From positions 1-47,432 of the forward strand of contig JAKBLB010000017.1 in the NCBI GenBank assembly GCA_021832305.1: a DNA stretch of 47,432 bases, written 5' to 3'. Below are positions 7,977-16,641 of the stretch, piece by piece. The position numbers and the translations under genes were made by a program. Under the pieces are notes generated by a model, which made no database searches, was not told the DNA's origin, and saw nothing but the letters and a program-made list of their open reading frames with translations. Numbering within the stretch: the first letter of the stretch is position 1; every line of letters begins with the position of its first letter. The DNA comes from Pseudomonadota bacterium. GTDB lineage: Bacteria > Pseudomonadota > Gammaproteobacteria > Burkholderiales > Ferrovaceae.

Positions 7977-9066
7977 GGCTCATGCCCCCGTTCTCCAAAG
8001 AAAATTCGAGGGGCAACGTGCTACTGTAGCCTACCATTTCAAGGCTATTGAAAGTTGCTTGCAGGAGTCCCCCGGGATTCGCCTCGCGCAAGTCTTCCGG
8101 AACCCGCTGTCCATTGGCGACATAGCACAGCGGCAGACGATGGCGAATCGCCACATCGAGGATCCCTCCCATGGCCAACGCCTCATCCAACTTGGTCGGG
8201 ATGCACCCCAATACATTGGGGGTACGGTAGACCCGGACCACATCTTCCAGAGTATGCAAGTTACAGGTTGCATTGAGCAATAACAAACGTCGCACGCCCA
8301 ACGTATCCAGTTGATCGTTCTGTTCCTGGACGCGGTCATCACGTTGCCCCATGCCCATGGTATCGACCAGTACCAGATGTTTGTCGCGTAATCCGTTCAA
8401 TGTCGTTTTGAGATCTGCAGCATCCTTGACCGTATGTACGGGAACCCCGAGAATGCGCCCGTAGATACGCAATTGTTCATGGGCACCCACGCGATAACTG
8501 TCCGTGGTCACGAGCCCCACTCGAGCCGCCCCATAACGGACCACTGCCCGAGCTGCCAGTTTGGCGGTGGTGGTCGTCTTTCCCACCCCGGTCGGTCCCA
8601 CCAGAGCAAAAACCCCACCCCCCCCCACGATGACCTCATCGCCGCGCAAGGCGCGCAAATTCCGTTCCAGTACCTGAGTTACCCAACCCAGACCCGCGTG
8701 TTCCGGCATCTGGTCGAGAATCTGCTCGGTCAGAGCAGAGCCGAACCCCATCCGCACCATGCTGCGCTGAATCTTGCCCTTTTTGGTAGCGTGAACATTG
8801 GGCGTTGCCAAGGAAACCAGTTGGCTCTGCAAATCCGATTGCAACCGTCGGATCTCCTTCACCAATTGGGCGACATTTTCTTTTTCCTCATTCCCCCCTC
8901 CATGCTCCAGTTGGGCAAGGGCAGCGTGCGCGGCAGCCACGATTTCCACATGGTCGCCTACCCGACGATTGGACAGGATGACGGCATCCTCCCCCATTTC
9001 CACCCGTACCTGACGCAATGCATCTCGCGCGGTCAAAGCCCTGATGGTTCTTGTTTGTGCCTTCAC
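7969..9066 (-). CDS. flhF: FlhF, SRP-type GTPase for polar flagellum placement
   Basis: FlhF recruits early basal-body parts to the cell pole. The 365-residue protein has an N-terminal B domain (TIRALTARDALRQVRVEMGEDAVILSNR), a helical linker, and an SRP-type GTPase domain. That domain shows GPTGVGKTTTTAKLAAR (G1), TTDSYRVGAHEQLRIYG, LVDTMGMGQRD (G3) and TKLDEA (G4). The start is GTG at 9066, overlapping the flhA stop by four bases (GTGA), with GGAGGAC just upstream. Its presence together with FlhG suggests polar flagella even though FlhDC is the master regulator. Confidence 0.96.
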   Translation of the reverse strand: MKAQTRTIRALTARDALRQVRVEMGEDAVILSNRRVGDHVEIVAAAHAALAQLEHGGGNEEKENVAQLVKEIRRLQSDLQSQLVSLATPNVHATKKGKIQRSMVRMGFGSALTEQILDQMPEHAGLGWVTQVLERNLRALRGDEVIVGGGGVFALVGPTGVGKTTTTAKLAARAVVRYGAARVGLVTTDSYRVGAHEQLRIYGRILGVPVHTVKDAADLKTTLNGLRDKHLVLVDTMGMGQRDDRVQEQNDQLDTLGVRRLLLLNATCNLHTLEDVVRVYRTPNVLGCIPTKLDEALAMGGILDVAIRHRLPLCYVANGQRVPEDLREANPGGLLQATFNSLEMVGYSSTLPLEFSLENGGMSHA

Positions 9067-11150
9067 AGTCGTCCTCCTACCAGCGATGTCACTTTCACGG
9101 TTCTAAACCCAGGCACTTCATCCTGAGCAATCACTTTCAATTGAGGCAAAGTCCGCTTGAGAAAGCGGGCCAGTAAATCACGCAATTGCCCCGGCACCAA
9201 CAAGACTGCCGGAAACCCCATCATTTCCTGGCGCTCTGCCGCCATTCGGGTCTCACGTAACAGCGTATCCGCCAAGCCCGGCTCGATGGCCTGCTGCAGA
9301 CCCCCGGCTTGCATGGCCTGAGACAGTAGATGTTCCAGTTCCTTATCCATGGCAATCACCTGTAACTCCTGAGAAGCCGGATAGAGTTGTTGAATGATTG
9401 CCGGCCCCAGAGCCACCCTTACCTGAGCCGTCAGGTAGATCGGGTCTTGCGACATAGTCACATATTTGGAAAGTGTTTCCAGGATGCTGCGCATATCGCG
9501 AATGGGTACGCCTTCCTCCAGCAGATTCTGCAGAACTTTTTGCAATACGGCATGAGGAAGGATCTTGGGAATCAACTCTTCGGTCAGTTTGGGAGATGAC
9601 TTGGTCACATGTTCCAGCAACTGGTGCAATTCCTGTATCCCCAACAGGGAAGCTCCCTGAAGATGGATGAGGTGGCTGAGATGGGTGGCCACCACCGTAC
9701 TGGCATCCACTACCGTGTAGCCCAGCGCCTGAGCATGATCCTTGAGCACCGCATCGATCCAGACCGCAGGCAACCCAAAAGCCGGATCCTGTGTGGGCGT
9801 TCCTTGCAGTGTCCCCGTCACCTGTCCAGGATTGATGGCCAAAAATTGTCCGGGCAATGCCTCTCCGCTCCCGATTTCAGCGCCTTTCAGCGTGACTCGA
9901 TAAGCATTGGGGCGTAATTCCAGATTGTCGCGAATATGAATGGCGGGAGGCAGAAATCCCACTTCCTGAGTAAACTTACGCCGCAGGCCTTTGATCCGCC
10001 GCAGCAGATCCCCGTCCCGCTCCTTATCCACCAGGGAAATCAGACGATAACCGACTTCCAGGCCCAATACATCGATGGGGGTCACATCTTCCCAAGTGGC
10101 TTCCGGTGCCTCGAGGGAGACCTGTGTGGGCGCAGGGGGCAGTGCAGCCTGCACCGCTTCGAGACGCTGGCGTTTCAACAGAGTGGTTCCCCACCCGCCC
10201 AGAATGGCAGCAAACAGCAGAAAAGCAAAGTGCGGCATGCCCGGCACCAGCCCCAAGGCCCCCACGATGATTCCGGTCAGCATGAGGACCAGAGGTTGGG
10301 TGAAGACCTGACCCATCAGTTGCTGACCAATGTTTTCATCGGTGGATACGCGGCTCACCACCACCCCGGCCGCGGTGGAAATGACCAGTGAAGGAATCTG
10401 CGCCACCAACCCATCTCCAATGGTCAATAACGTATAGATCTTGGCTGCTGTCGCCACATCCAGATTATGCTGCAGAACCCCGACAATGAACCCGCCAATG
10501 ATATTGATGAGCAAAATCATGATCCCTGCCACGGCATCCCCGCGCACAAATTTGCTGGCCCCGTCCATGGACCCATAAAAATCCGCTTCCTGTGCAATGG
10601 TGGTACGACGCTTACGCGCTTCATCCTCGCCGATCAATCCCGCATTGAGATCGGCATCGATCGCCATTTGTTTACCGGGCATGGCATCCAGAGTAAAACG
10701 GGCCCCCACTTCCGCGATTCGACCGGCTCCCTTGGTGATCACGATAAAGTTGATAACCACCAGAATCAGAAAAACCACGATCCCCACTGCAAAATTCCCC
10801 CCCACCAGGAAGTGCCCGAAGGACTCGATGACCTTCCCCGCAGCATCTGGCCCGGTATGCCCCTCCAGTAAAACGATTCTGGTTGAGGCCACATTCAAGG
10901 ACAGGCGCAGCAGGGTGGTCATCAGCAATACCGTCGGAAAAGCAGAAAATTCGAGGGGTTTCAGCGTATTCATACTGACCAGCAACACCATGATCGAAAC
11001 AGCGATGTTGAAGGTAAAAAAGATGTCCAGTAAAAATGCGGGCAGAGGCAACACCATCATGCTCAATACCAGAATGATGAGCACGGGACCTGCCAATCCC
11101 TTGCTTCCTGCCCCCTTGAACAACCCCTGAATCGTCATCAATGCATTCAT
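9063..11150 (-). CDS. flhA: FlhA, flagellar type III export gate
   Basis: FlhA forms the nonameric export gate of the flagellar secretion apparatus. The 695-residue length is typical. About eight membrane helices fill residues 25–330, separated by the conserved FHIPEP-type cytoplasmic loop (RFTLDAMPGKQMAIDADLNAGLI). The cytoplasmic C-terminal domain, which docks chaperone–substrate complexes, fills the rest and includes LPPAIHIRDNLELRPNAYRV. The start overlaps the flhB stop (ATGA) and the stop overlaps the flhF GTG start, so translation of the three is coupled. Confidence 0.98.
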   Translation of the reverse strand: MNALMTIQGLFKGAGSKGLAGPVLIILVLSMMVLPLPAFLLDIFFTFNIAVSIMVLLVSMNTLKPLEFSAFPTVLLMTTLLRLSLNVASTRIVLLEGHTGPDAAGKVIESFGHFLVGGNFAVGIVVFLILVVINFIVITKGAGRIAEVGARFTLDAMPGKQMAIDADLNAGLIGEDEARKRRTTIAQEADFYGSMDGASKFVRGDAVAGIMILLINIIGGFIVGVLQHNLDVATAAKIYTLLTIGDGLVAQIPSLVISTAAGVVVSRVSTDENIGQQLMGQVFTQPLVLMLTGIIVGALGLVPGMPHFAFLLFAAILGGWGTTLLKRQRLEAVQAALPPAPTQVSLEAPEATWEDVTPIDVLGLEVGYRLISLVDKERDGDLLRRIKGLRRKFTQEVGFLPPAIHIRDNLELRPNAYRVTLKGAEIGSGEALPGQFLAINPGQVTGTLQGTPTQDPAFGLPAVWIDAVLKDHAQALGYTVVDASTVVATHLSHLIHLQGASLLGIQELHQLLEHVTKSSPKLTEELIPKILPHAVLQKVLQNLLEEGVPIRDMRSILETLSKYVTMSQDPIYLTAQVRVALGPAIIQQLYPASQELQVIAMDKELEHLLSQAMQAGGLQQAIEPGLADTLLRETRMAAERQEMMGFPAVLLVPGQLRDLLARFLKRTLPQLKVIAQDEVPGFRTVKVTSLVGGRL

Positions 11151-12295
11151 GACGGACTCACCCGGTTTTCCGGATCAAGTTCAACGGGAACAGGAAGATT
11201 TTGAGGGGGCGGAGGAACGCCTCCCCCTTCCTTGCGCTGCCGTTGTAACTGGTAGGCATAGGCCAATATCTCAGCAACTGCAAGATAGAGCGCTTCCGGA
11301 ACCGGGTGTTCCAACTCGGTATGGGCATATAAGGCGCGTGCCAACGCAGGCGCTTCCACCACGGGAATGCGATGCGTGGCCGCCACCGAGCGAATGCGTT
11401 CCGCGACCAGATGAACCCCTTTGGCCACCACGATAGGGGCACGCATGACGCCCTCCTGGTAGCGCAGGGCCACCGCATAGTGGGTCGGATTGGTCACTAC
11501 CACATCCGCAGTCGGTATCTGGGCCATCATACGCTGACGCGCTCTTTCACGCTGCAGAGTTCGGATCTTGCCCTTGATCTGGGGATCCCCTTCGGTTTCC
11601 TTGGACTCTTGGCGAATCTCGTCCTTGGTCATGCGAAGTCGACGATTGTGCTCCCATAACTGAAAAGGCACATCCACTGCGGCCACCAGCATCATCCCCG
11701 CCAACATGGCCAAAAAGGAATTACCCACCAGGGTCCCCATCTGGAGAGTGGCGGAAGGAAGGGACAATGCGGAAAGCATCAGGGTCTGATCCAGATAATG
11801 CCACACAGCCCAGACCCCGGCCCCTCCCACCACCCCGGCCTTGGCGATGCTTTTGCCCAATTCCACCCCCCCCTGGGCAGAAAACATGCGTCCAATACCC
11901 GCCAGGGGGTCCAGACGGGAAAAGTTCGGTTGCAGCGGTTTGAAACTGAACAACCACCCGTTCAGCAGGAGGGGGGAGAAAATTGCCGTGACCAGGAGCA
12001 AACCCAGAAAAGGCAAAAACACTTCCACGGTCTCCAGTGACAACCGTGAAAACCGTTCCATCATGCGAGCGGGATCCGTGGCTACCCCTGCATCGAAACT
12101 CAAACCCTGACGTACCAACCTCAACAGGGATTGACGCAAATGTTCCCCCATGAACCATAATCCCCCTCCCCCTGCCAGTAGGGCCATAAAGGTGGACAGT
12201 TCGCGCGAACGGGCGACCTGACCTTCTTCGTGCGCCTGATCGAGGCGTCGTTGCGAAGGTTGTTCGGTTTTTTCGAGATCACTCTCGTTGTCCAT
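11147..12295 (-). CDS. flhB: FlhB, export-gate protein and substrate-specificity switch
   Basis: FlhB works with FlhA in flagellar export and switches export from hook to filament proteins after self-cleavage. The 382-residue protein has four membrane segments in the first two thirds, then a cytoplasmic domain with the autocleavage site NPTH at residues 269–272, the same position as in E. coli. The C terminus is Pro-rich. The start is ATG at 12295 with only a weak AGAG site. It is the first gene of the seven-gene minus-strand operon ending with motD; its promoter must lie in the 433-base flhB/flhD intergenic region, but I could not assign it. Confidence 0.97.
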   Translation of the reverse strand: MDNESDLEKTEQPSQRRLDQAHEEGQVARSRELSTFMALLAGGGGLWFMGEHLRQSLLRLVRQGLSFDAGVATDPARMMERFSRLSLETVEVFLPFLGLLLVTAIFSPLLLNGWLFSFKPLQPNFSRLDPLAGIGRMFSAQGGVELGKSIAKAGVVGGAGVWAVWHYLDQTLMLSALSLPSATLQMGTLVGNSFLAMLAGMMLVAAVDVPFQLWEHNRRLRMTKDEIRQESKETEGDPQIKGKIRTLQRERARQRMMAQIPTADVVVTNPTHYAVALRYQEGVMRAPIVVAKGVHLVAERIRSVAATHRIPVVEAPALARALYAHTELEHPVPEALYLAVAEILAYAYQLQRQRKEGGGVPPPPQNLPVPVELDPENRVSPS

Positions 12296-12475
12296 GGAAA
12301 CTCTCTAATCAATTGGGAGGACGCATTCAACGTGTCATTATCCTGAGGGAAAGCCCCTCTCAAAGGCAGGAACAACCGGGGATTTACCCTACCATTTCTC
12401 CTGACGGTGCGGAATTGAGACACTATCCCCCTTCCGGGAAGGCGAAAAAAATTTTATTTTTTTCAAAAAAAACCC

Positions 12476-12502
12476 TAAAGTTTTCCAAAATCCTGCCGAT
12501 AA
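12476..12502 (+). promoter_or_regulatory. Perfect sigma-28 promoter upstream of flhDC
   Basis: TAAAGTTT (12476–12483), an 11-base spacer and GCCGATAA (12495–12502) match the FliA consensus at all 16 positions. The next gene on this strand is flhD, 226 bases away, so transcription would start near 12509 and give a leader of about 220 nt. FlhDC is normally at the top of the hierarchy above FliA, so this implies feedback, or a separate small RNA from this site. Confidence 0.9.
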
Positions 12503-12561
12503 CCTGGATATAGACGAGGAAGTTCGTCGCAACCGTCTGAAAATGTTTGATTTTTTATTTT

Positions 12562-12594
12562 ACCCGCTTTTTTGCCCCGAACGGCAGAGCGGGT
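12562..12594 (+). other. Nested hairpin in the flhDC leader
   Basis: Outer arms ACCCGCT (12562–12568) and AGCGGGT (12588–12594) pair fully; inner arms TGCC (12573–12576) and GGCA (12583–12586) pair within. It begins about 53 nt after the predicted sigma-28 start. No U-run follows on the plus strand, so it is not a standard terminator. It could be a structured leader element or part of a small RNA. Confidence 0.5.
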
Positions 12595-12728
12595 GTTTGT
12601 GTCGCCCGTAGGTTTTATTCCTACGATAAATTCATCAAATTACTGATTTATTCTCCTTTTCGCACTCGGCACAATGGGCCCCATCGTGACCTGTCGTCAC
12701 CAGCGCACCCCAAACAAGGAGAATCCCC

Positions 12729-13049
12729 ATGAACCCTACCCAATTGCACGCAGAGATCAGGGACACCAACCTTTCCTACCTGATGCTGGCCCAGAACATG
12801 ATCAATCAGGATGTGGCCGCTGCCCTGTTCCGGTTGGGAATCAACGCGGAAATGGCCGATCTGATCGCCAGTTTGACGCCTGCCCAGTTGATTAAAATGG
12901 CGGCTTCGAATATGCTGGTGTGCCGTTTGCGTTTCGATGAGAACCTACTGCTCAACATGATCACCGACCACACCAAAGACCGCCTCATGGCTCAGCCTCA
13001 TGCCGCCATCCTTATGGCCGGTCAACCGGCCGAACAACTGGCTCTTTGA
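12729..13049 (+). CDS. flhD: FlhD, flagellar master regulator subunit
   Basis: With FlhC it forms the heterohexamer that activates class II flagellar promoters. The 106-residue all-helical protein matches the family from DTNLSYLMLAQNMI through AASNMLVCRLRFDENLL to HAAILMAGQPAEQL, the last part being characteristic of betaproteobacterial FlhD. The ATG at 12729 follows AAGGAG closely. It overlaps nothing upstream, has a long leader, and is followed by flhC, whose start appears coupled to its stop. Regulation from the sigma-28 site at 12476 is inferred. Confidence 0.96.
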   Translation: MNPTQLHAEIRDTNLSYLMLAQNMINQDVAAALFRLGINAEMADLIASLTPAQLIKMAASNMLVCRLRFDENLLLNMITDHTKDRLMAQPHAAILMAGQPAEQLAL

Positions 13050-13056
13050 ACCTTCC

Positions 13057-13611
13057 TTGATCGCGCCGCGCAGCATCGTTGCCGAAGCCCAGGAAGTACA
13101 GTGGGCCATCGAACTGATCGAGTTGGGCGCTCGCCTTCAATTATTGCAGGAAGAAACCCATCTGAGCCGCGAGCGGTTGTTACGACTGTATCGGGAAGTC
13201 GCCGGGCACTCTCCTTCCAAGGGCATGCTGCCCTATTCCACCGATTGGTTCATCACCTGGCAGCCGAATATCCATGCCTCCCTGTTTCTTGGAATTTACC
13301 GCTACCTCGAAAAGAACATCGACCTCCCCCCTCTCGAATTGCTCATCAAGAGTTATCGGCTCTATCTTGAGCAAATCGCAGTCGGCAAGGAAGAAAAAGT
13401 GCTCAGTGTCACCCGCGCCTGGTTTTTGCTCCGTTTCTGCGCGGCCGGCATGTTGCAAACGGCTCCCTGCACTCGTTGCAATGGGGAGTTCGTGGTCCAC
13501 ACCCACGACCTGACCGCTGATTTTGTCTGCGGCATCTGTGCACCTCCCTCCCGCGCAGGAAAAACCAAAAAACTTTTCCCAAAATCAGTTTCTTCCGAAC
13601 CTTCCCCGTAA
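13057..13611 (+). CDS. flhC: FlhC, flagellar master regulator subunit
   Basis: FlhC gives the FlhD4C2 complex its DNA specificity. The product shows the family core AIELIELGARLQLLQEETHLSRERL, the very conserved GMLPYSTDWFITWQPNIHASLF, and the four-Cys zinc site CTRC…CGIC followed by PPSRA. The start is uncertain. An ATG at 13000 overlaps flhD by 50 bases and adds 19 residues with no homology; TTG at 13057, seven bases after the flhD stop, gives MIAPRSIVAEAQ, which lines up with the E. coli start MSEKSIVQEA. I prefer TTG with translational coupling, although no good ribosome site is seen. From 13057 the protein is 184 residues. Confidence 0.93.
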   Translation: MIAPRSIVAEAQEVQWAIELIELGARLQLLQEETHLSRERLLRLYREVAGHSPSKGMLPYSTDWFITWQPNIHASLFLGIYRYLEKNIDLPPLELLIKSYRLYLEQIAVGKEEKVLSVTRAWFLLRFCAAGMLQTAPCTRCNGEFVVHTHDLTADFVCGICAPPSRAGKTKKLFPKSVSSEPSP

Positions 13612-13725
13612 AATTCAAAAAAATTAGTCGAAAATCCCACAGACCGGATGCGCGCGCGCTCAATTCATGGTTGAATGGCGCCTTGAGAACCCTCCAAGAA
13701 TTTATAACGTATCTGGAGCCTTTCC

Positions 13726-14580
13726 ATGTTTGTCATTATCGGCTATGTCGTCGTTCTGGGTGCCGTGTTCGGAGGCTTTGCCCTAGGTGGCGGGCATTTG
13801 GCTGCCCTCTTCCAACCCATTGAATTGCTTATGATCGGTGGGGGAGCCCTCGGTGCATTTTTTGTGGGCAATACGAAAGCGGCGGTCAAATCCACGTCCA
13901 AAGCCCTACCGTCCGTATTCAAAGGGGCAAAATACAGCAAGGAGACCTACATGGAGTTGATGGCACTGCTCTATGAGATCCTGGGGAAAATCCGCAAGGA
14001 AGGCCTGATGGCCGTAGAGGGGGATGTAGAAAACCCCGAGCAGAGCGCCCTGTTTTCCAAATATCCAAAAATTCTGGGCGACCACCATGTGATCGAATTC
14101 GTGACGGATTATTTGCGCATCATGGTCAGCGGGAACCTGAACGCCATGGAAATCGAAAACCTGATGGATGTGGAAATTGAAACCCATCACCACGAAGTTC
14201 TGGTTCCCGCCCATGTCATCGCCAAGTTGGGCGATGGTCTGCCTGCCTTCGGGATCGTGGCTGCAGTGATGGGCGTGGTGCATACCATGGAATCCGTGGG
14301 CGCTCCTCCTGCCGAGTTGGGCATGCTCATCGCCCATGCCCTGGTAGGAACTTTCCTGGGGATTCTACTGGCCTATGGATTCATAGGTCCTCTGGGGGGA
14401 CTGTTGGAACAAAAAGCCGATGAGTCCACCAAGATGTTTCAGACGATCAAAGTGACCTTGTTGGCCAGTCTCAACGGATATGCCCCCGCCATGGCGGTGG
14501 AATTCGGACGCAAGGTACTCAATTCTCCCGAACGTCCAGGCTTTGCCGAGTTGGAAACACACGTCAAACAGAAACGCTGA
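13726..14580 (+). CDS. motA: MotA stator subunit
   Basis: The proton-channel half of the second stator. The 284-residue protein has four membrane helices: two at about 1–60, then two in the third quarter (LPAFGIVAAVMGVVHTM and LIAHALVGTFLGILLAYGFIGPL). The cytoplasmic loop has KIRKEGLMAVEGDVENP, carrying the charged residues that meet the rotor protein FliG. The length equals enterobacterial MotA, unlike the shorter MotC here. It lies 114 bases after flhC; that gap holds a GC-alternating run and an ATTCA/TGAAT inverted repeat (13663–13676), but no clear sigma-28 site. It is followed by motB after 20 bases. Confidence 0.97.
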   Translation: MFVIIGYVVVLGAVFGGFALGGGHLAALFQPIELLMIGGGALGAFFVGNTKAAVKSTSKALPSVFKGAKYSKETYMELMALLYEILGKIRKEGLMAVEGDVENPEQSALFSKYPKILGDHHVIEFVTDYLRIMVSGNLNAMEIENLMDVEIETHHHEVLVPAHVIAKLGDGLPAFGIVAAVMGVVHTMESVGAPPAELGMLIAHALVGTFLGILLAYGFIGPLGGLLEQKADESTKMFQTIKVTLLASLNGYAPAMAVEFGRKVLNSPERPGFAELETHVKQKR

Positions 14581-14600
14581 TCTCCTGAGGAACCTGGTCG

Positions 14601-15605
14601 ATGACCGCCGAAGACAAACGCCCCATCGTCGTCAAACGCATCAAAAAAGTTGCCGGAGGAGGGCACCATGGAGGGGCATGGAAAATTGCCTATGCGGATT
14701 TTGTGACGGCCATGATGGCCTTCTTCCTTCTGATGTGGTTGCTGGGTTCTACCACCAAGGGGGATTTGCAGGGAATCGAGGATTACTTCAAAACCCCCCT
14801 GAAAATCGCCCTCGCCGGAGGGTCGGGCAGTGGAGACAGTTCCAGCATCGTCACGGGGGGAGGTAAAGATCTGACCCGTAGCGAGGGTCAGGTCAAACGG
14901 GGCGAACTTCCTTCCAAGAAGAAGATCATTAATCTCAAAGCGGCCGATTCGGATGCCGATCTCAAACGTCGGGAGCAAGCCGAAGAACTCGCAAAACTCA
15001 AAGGATTAAAAACAAAAATCGAAGAAGCCATCAACCATAACCAAAATTTAGAGAAATTCAAGGATCAGATTCTGCTGGATATTACGAGTGAAGGGTTACG
15101 CATTCAAATCGTCGACCGTCAAAACCGTCCCATGTTCCGTGTGGGAAGCGCTCAACTGGAACCGTATACCCGCGATATCCTCCGTGAAATCGGAAAAAGT
15201 CTCAACGATGTCCCAAATTTCATCAGTTTGTCCGGTCATACGGACGCACGCCCTTACTCGGTGGACTTGAAAGGGGCCAAGGGCGGATACAACAACTGGG
15301 ATCTCTCTGCCGATCGAGCCAATGCATCCCGACGTCAACTGATTGAGGGAGGTATGAACCCAGACAAGGTCCTACGCGTCGTCGGGCTGGCATCGGCCGT
15401 ATTGCTGAACAAAACGGATCCCAACGACCCGACCAATCGACGCATCAGCATCATCGTCATGAACAAACGTGCCGAGGAAACGGCGCGCCATGATGGAGGC
15501 GTGATCAATGTGGAAAACGGCGCCCCCTCCCCCATACCCGCTACTCCGCCCGGTCCCCCGACCCCCGTACCCACCGTCAATGTCAGCCAACCACATACGC
15601 ATTAA
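14601..15605 (+). CDS. motB: MotB stator subunit
   Basis: The peptidoglycan-anchored stator half that pairs with MotA. The 334-residue protein has a basic N terminus, one membrane helix with the proton-binding Asp (WKIAYADFVTAMMAFFLLMW), a plug/linker, and an OmpA-like domain (SGHTDARPYS, then DPNDPTNRRISIIV). A Pro-rich tail (about 312–334) is an addition to the usual family end. Its TAA stop is also the first three bases of the -35 element of the cheV sigma-28 promoter, so the operon boundary is built into the stop codon. Confidence 0.97.
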   Translation: MTAEDKRPIVVKRIKKVAGGGHHGGAWKIAYADFVTAMMAFFLLMWLLGSTTKGDLQGIEDYFKTPLKIALAGGSGSGDSSSIVTGGGKDLTRSEGQVKRGELPSKKKIINLKAADSDADLKRREQAEELAKLKGLKTKIEEAINHNQNLEKFKDQILLDITSEGLRIQIVDRQNRPMFRVGSAQLEPYTRDILREIGKSLNDVPNFISLSGHTDARPYSVDLKGAKGGYNNWDLSADRANASRRQLIEGGMNPDKVLRVVGLASAVLLNKTDPNDPTNRRISIIVMNKRAEETARHDGGVINVENGAPSPIPATPPGPPTPVPTVNVSQPHTH

Positions 15606-15629
15606 AGTTTCCTGCAAAAAAGTCGCTAT
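15603..15629 (+). promoter_or_regulatory. Sigma-28-type promoter of the cheV–cheA operon, overlapping the motB stop
   Basis: TAAAGTTT (15603–15610) is a perfect FliA -35 element; an 11-base spacer is followed by GTCGCTAT (15622–15629), which matches 5 of 8 consensus -10 bases. It is weaker than the fliC, flgM and flhD sites. It would start the cheV-cheV-cheY-cheZ-cheA transcript about 45 bases before the first cheV ATG. Confidence 0.72.
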
Positions 15630-15681
15630 CCTTGATCATGAGGCGTAGCGCAACTCAAAGACAGTGAACCAAGGATGATCC

Positions 15682-16641
15682 ATGTCTGAATTACTTTCCA
15701 AAATCGATGCCCGAACCAAGTTAGCGGGAAACAATAAGTTGGAAATCTTGATGTTCACCTTGGGGATCAATCCCAGAACCGAACGTCGCGAAACTTACGG
15801 CATCAATGTCTTCAAGGTACGCGAGGTATTGCGCACCCCCCCCATCACGCGTGCTCCGGAAATGCCTGAGACAGTTGAAGGGATGGTCAGCCTGCGCGGC
15901 ATACTGATCCCCATCATCGGATTGGCCAAGTACATCGGTATTCCGCTCGAAACCCTTCCGGACATCACGATCATCACGGAATACAACGGCCATACTCAGG
16001 GGTTTCTGGTGGAATCGGTTGATACCATCCTGCGTCTCGACTGGTCGGCCATGCGGGTTCCTCCGGAAATGGTGAATACCCCCCTGGGGGGATTGGTCAC
16101 CGCCGTAACAGAACTGCCAGACGGGCGACTGGTCATGATGCTGGATGTGGAACGCGTACTGGCTGAAACCGCACAGACCGGTGAGGATGAATCCATATAC
16201 CGCAACGTACAATCCCTCGGACTGAACAATCACCGTGTGTTCTATGCCGATGATTCCTCAGTTGCCCGCAAACAGATTGCCCGAACTCTGGATGCCATGG
16301 GCGTGCAGGGCGTCTCGGCAGTCAATGGTCGTCAGGCATGGGATGAGTTGCGCCACATGGCTGACCAGGCCGAAAGTTCCCACACGCCTCTGAAGGATAT
16401 GCTTCATGTCATCCTGACCGATGTGGAAATGCCCGAAATGGATGGCTATATGCTGACCCGAAAAATCAAGGAAGACAAACGCTTCGCAGGCATCCCGGTC
16501 CTCATGCATTCCTCGTTGTCCGGCAGTTCCAACCAGCAATTGGGCAAAGCCGTGGGGGTAGATGAATATGTTTCAAAATTTGAACCCAAACGTTTGTCGA
16601 GCACCCTGGCTCGCCTGCTGAAAGGTACGGAGGCCCCATGA
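15682..16641 (+). CDS. cheV: CheV chemotaxis coupling protein, first copy
   Basis: CheV links receptors to CheA through a CheW-like domain and can be phosphorylated on a receiver domain, giving adaptation. The 319-residue product has the CheW-like domain at about 20–170 (YGINVFKVREVLRTPP, GMVSLRGILIPIIGLAKYI) and the receiver at about 190–315, with the phospho-acceptor in LTDVEMPEMDGY and a late conserved Lys (YVSKFEP). It is the first gene of the operon, and its stop overlaps the start of the second cheV (ATGA). No cheW, cheR, cheB or receptor gene is in the window. Confidence 0.95.
   Translation: MSELLSKIDARTKLAGNNKLEILMFTLGINPRTERRETYGINVFKVREVLRTPPITRAPEMPETVEGMVSLRGILIPIIGLAKYIGIPLETLPDITIITEYNGHTQGFLVESVDTILRLDWSAMRVPPEMVNTPLGGLVTAVTELPDGRLVMMLDVERVLAETAQTGEDESIYRNVQSLGLNNHRVFYADDSSVARKQIARTLDAMGVQGVSAVNGRQAWDELRHMADQAESSHTPLKDMLHVILTDVEMPEMDGYMLTRKIKEDKRFAGIPVLMHSSLSGSSNQQLGKAVGVDEYVSKFEPKRLSSTLARLLKGTEAP

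Larger units (their letters stand above)
12296..12728. other. flhB/flhD divergent regulatory region (433 bp)
   Basis: No convincing gene is seen. The left half (12296–12460) should hold the flhB promoter; it contains CCTTCCGGGAAGG (12431–12443) followed by an A/T-rich run. The right half holds a perfect sigma-28 promoter (12476–12502), a nested hairpin (12562–12594), a second hairpin with CGTAGG/CCTACG arms (12607–12625), and a small GTGAC/GTCAC stem close to flhD. A 22-codon frame from 12543 has no ribosome site and is probably not coding. Confidence 0.7.

Noticed and set aside
12313-12513. 66-codon open frame between flhB and flhD
   Set aside because: It spans the sigma-28 promoter and A/T-rich spacer, lacks a ribosome site and resembles nothing.
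13663-13676. ATTCA/TGAAT inverted repeat before motA
   Set aside because: Five-base arms are too short to claim as an operator; noted only in the motA entry.
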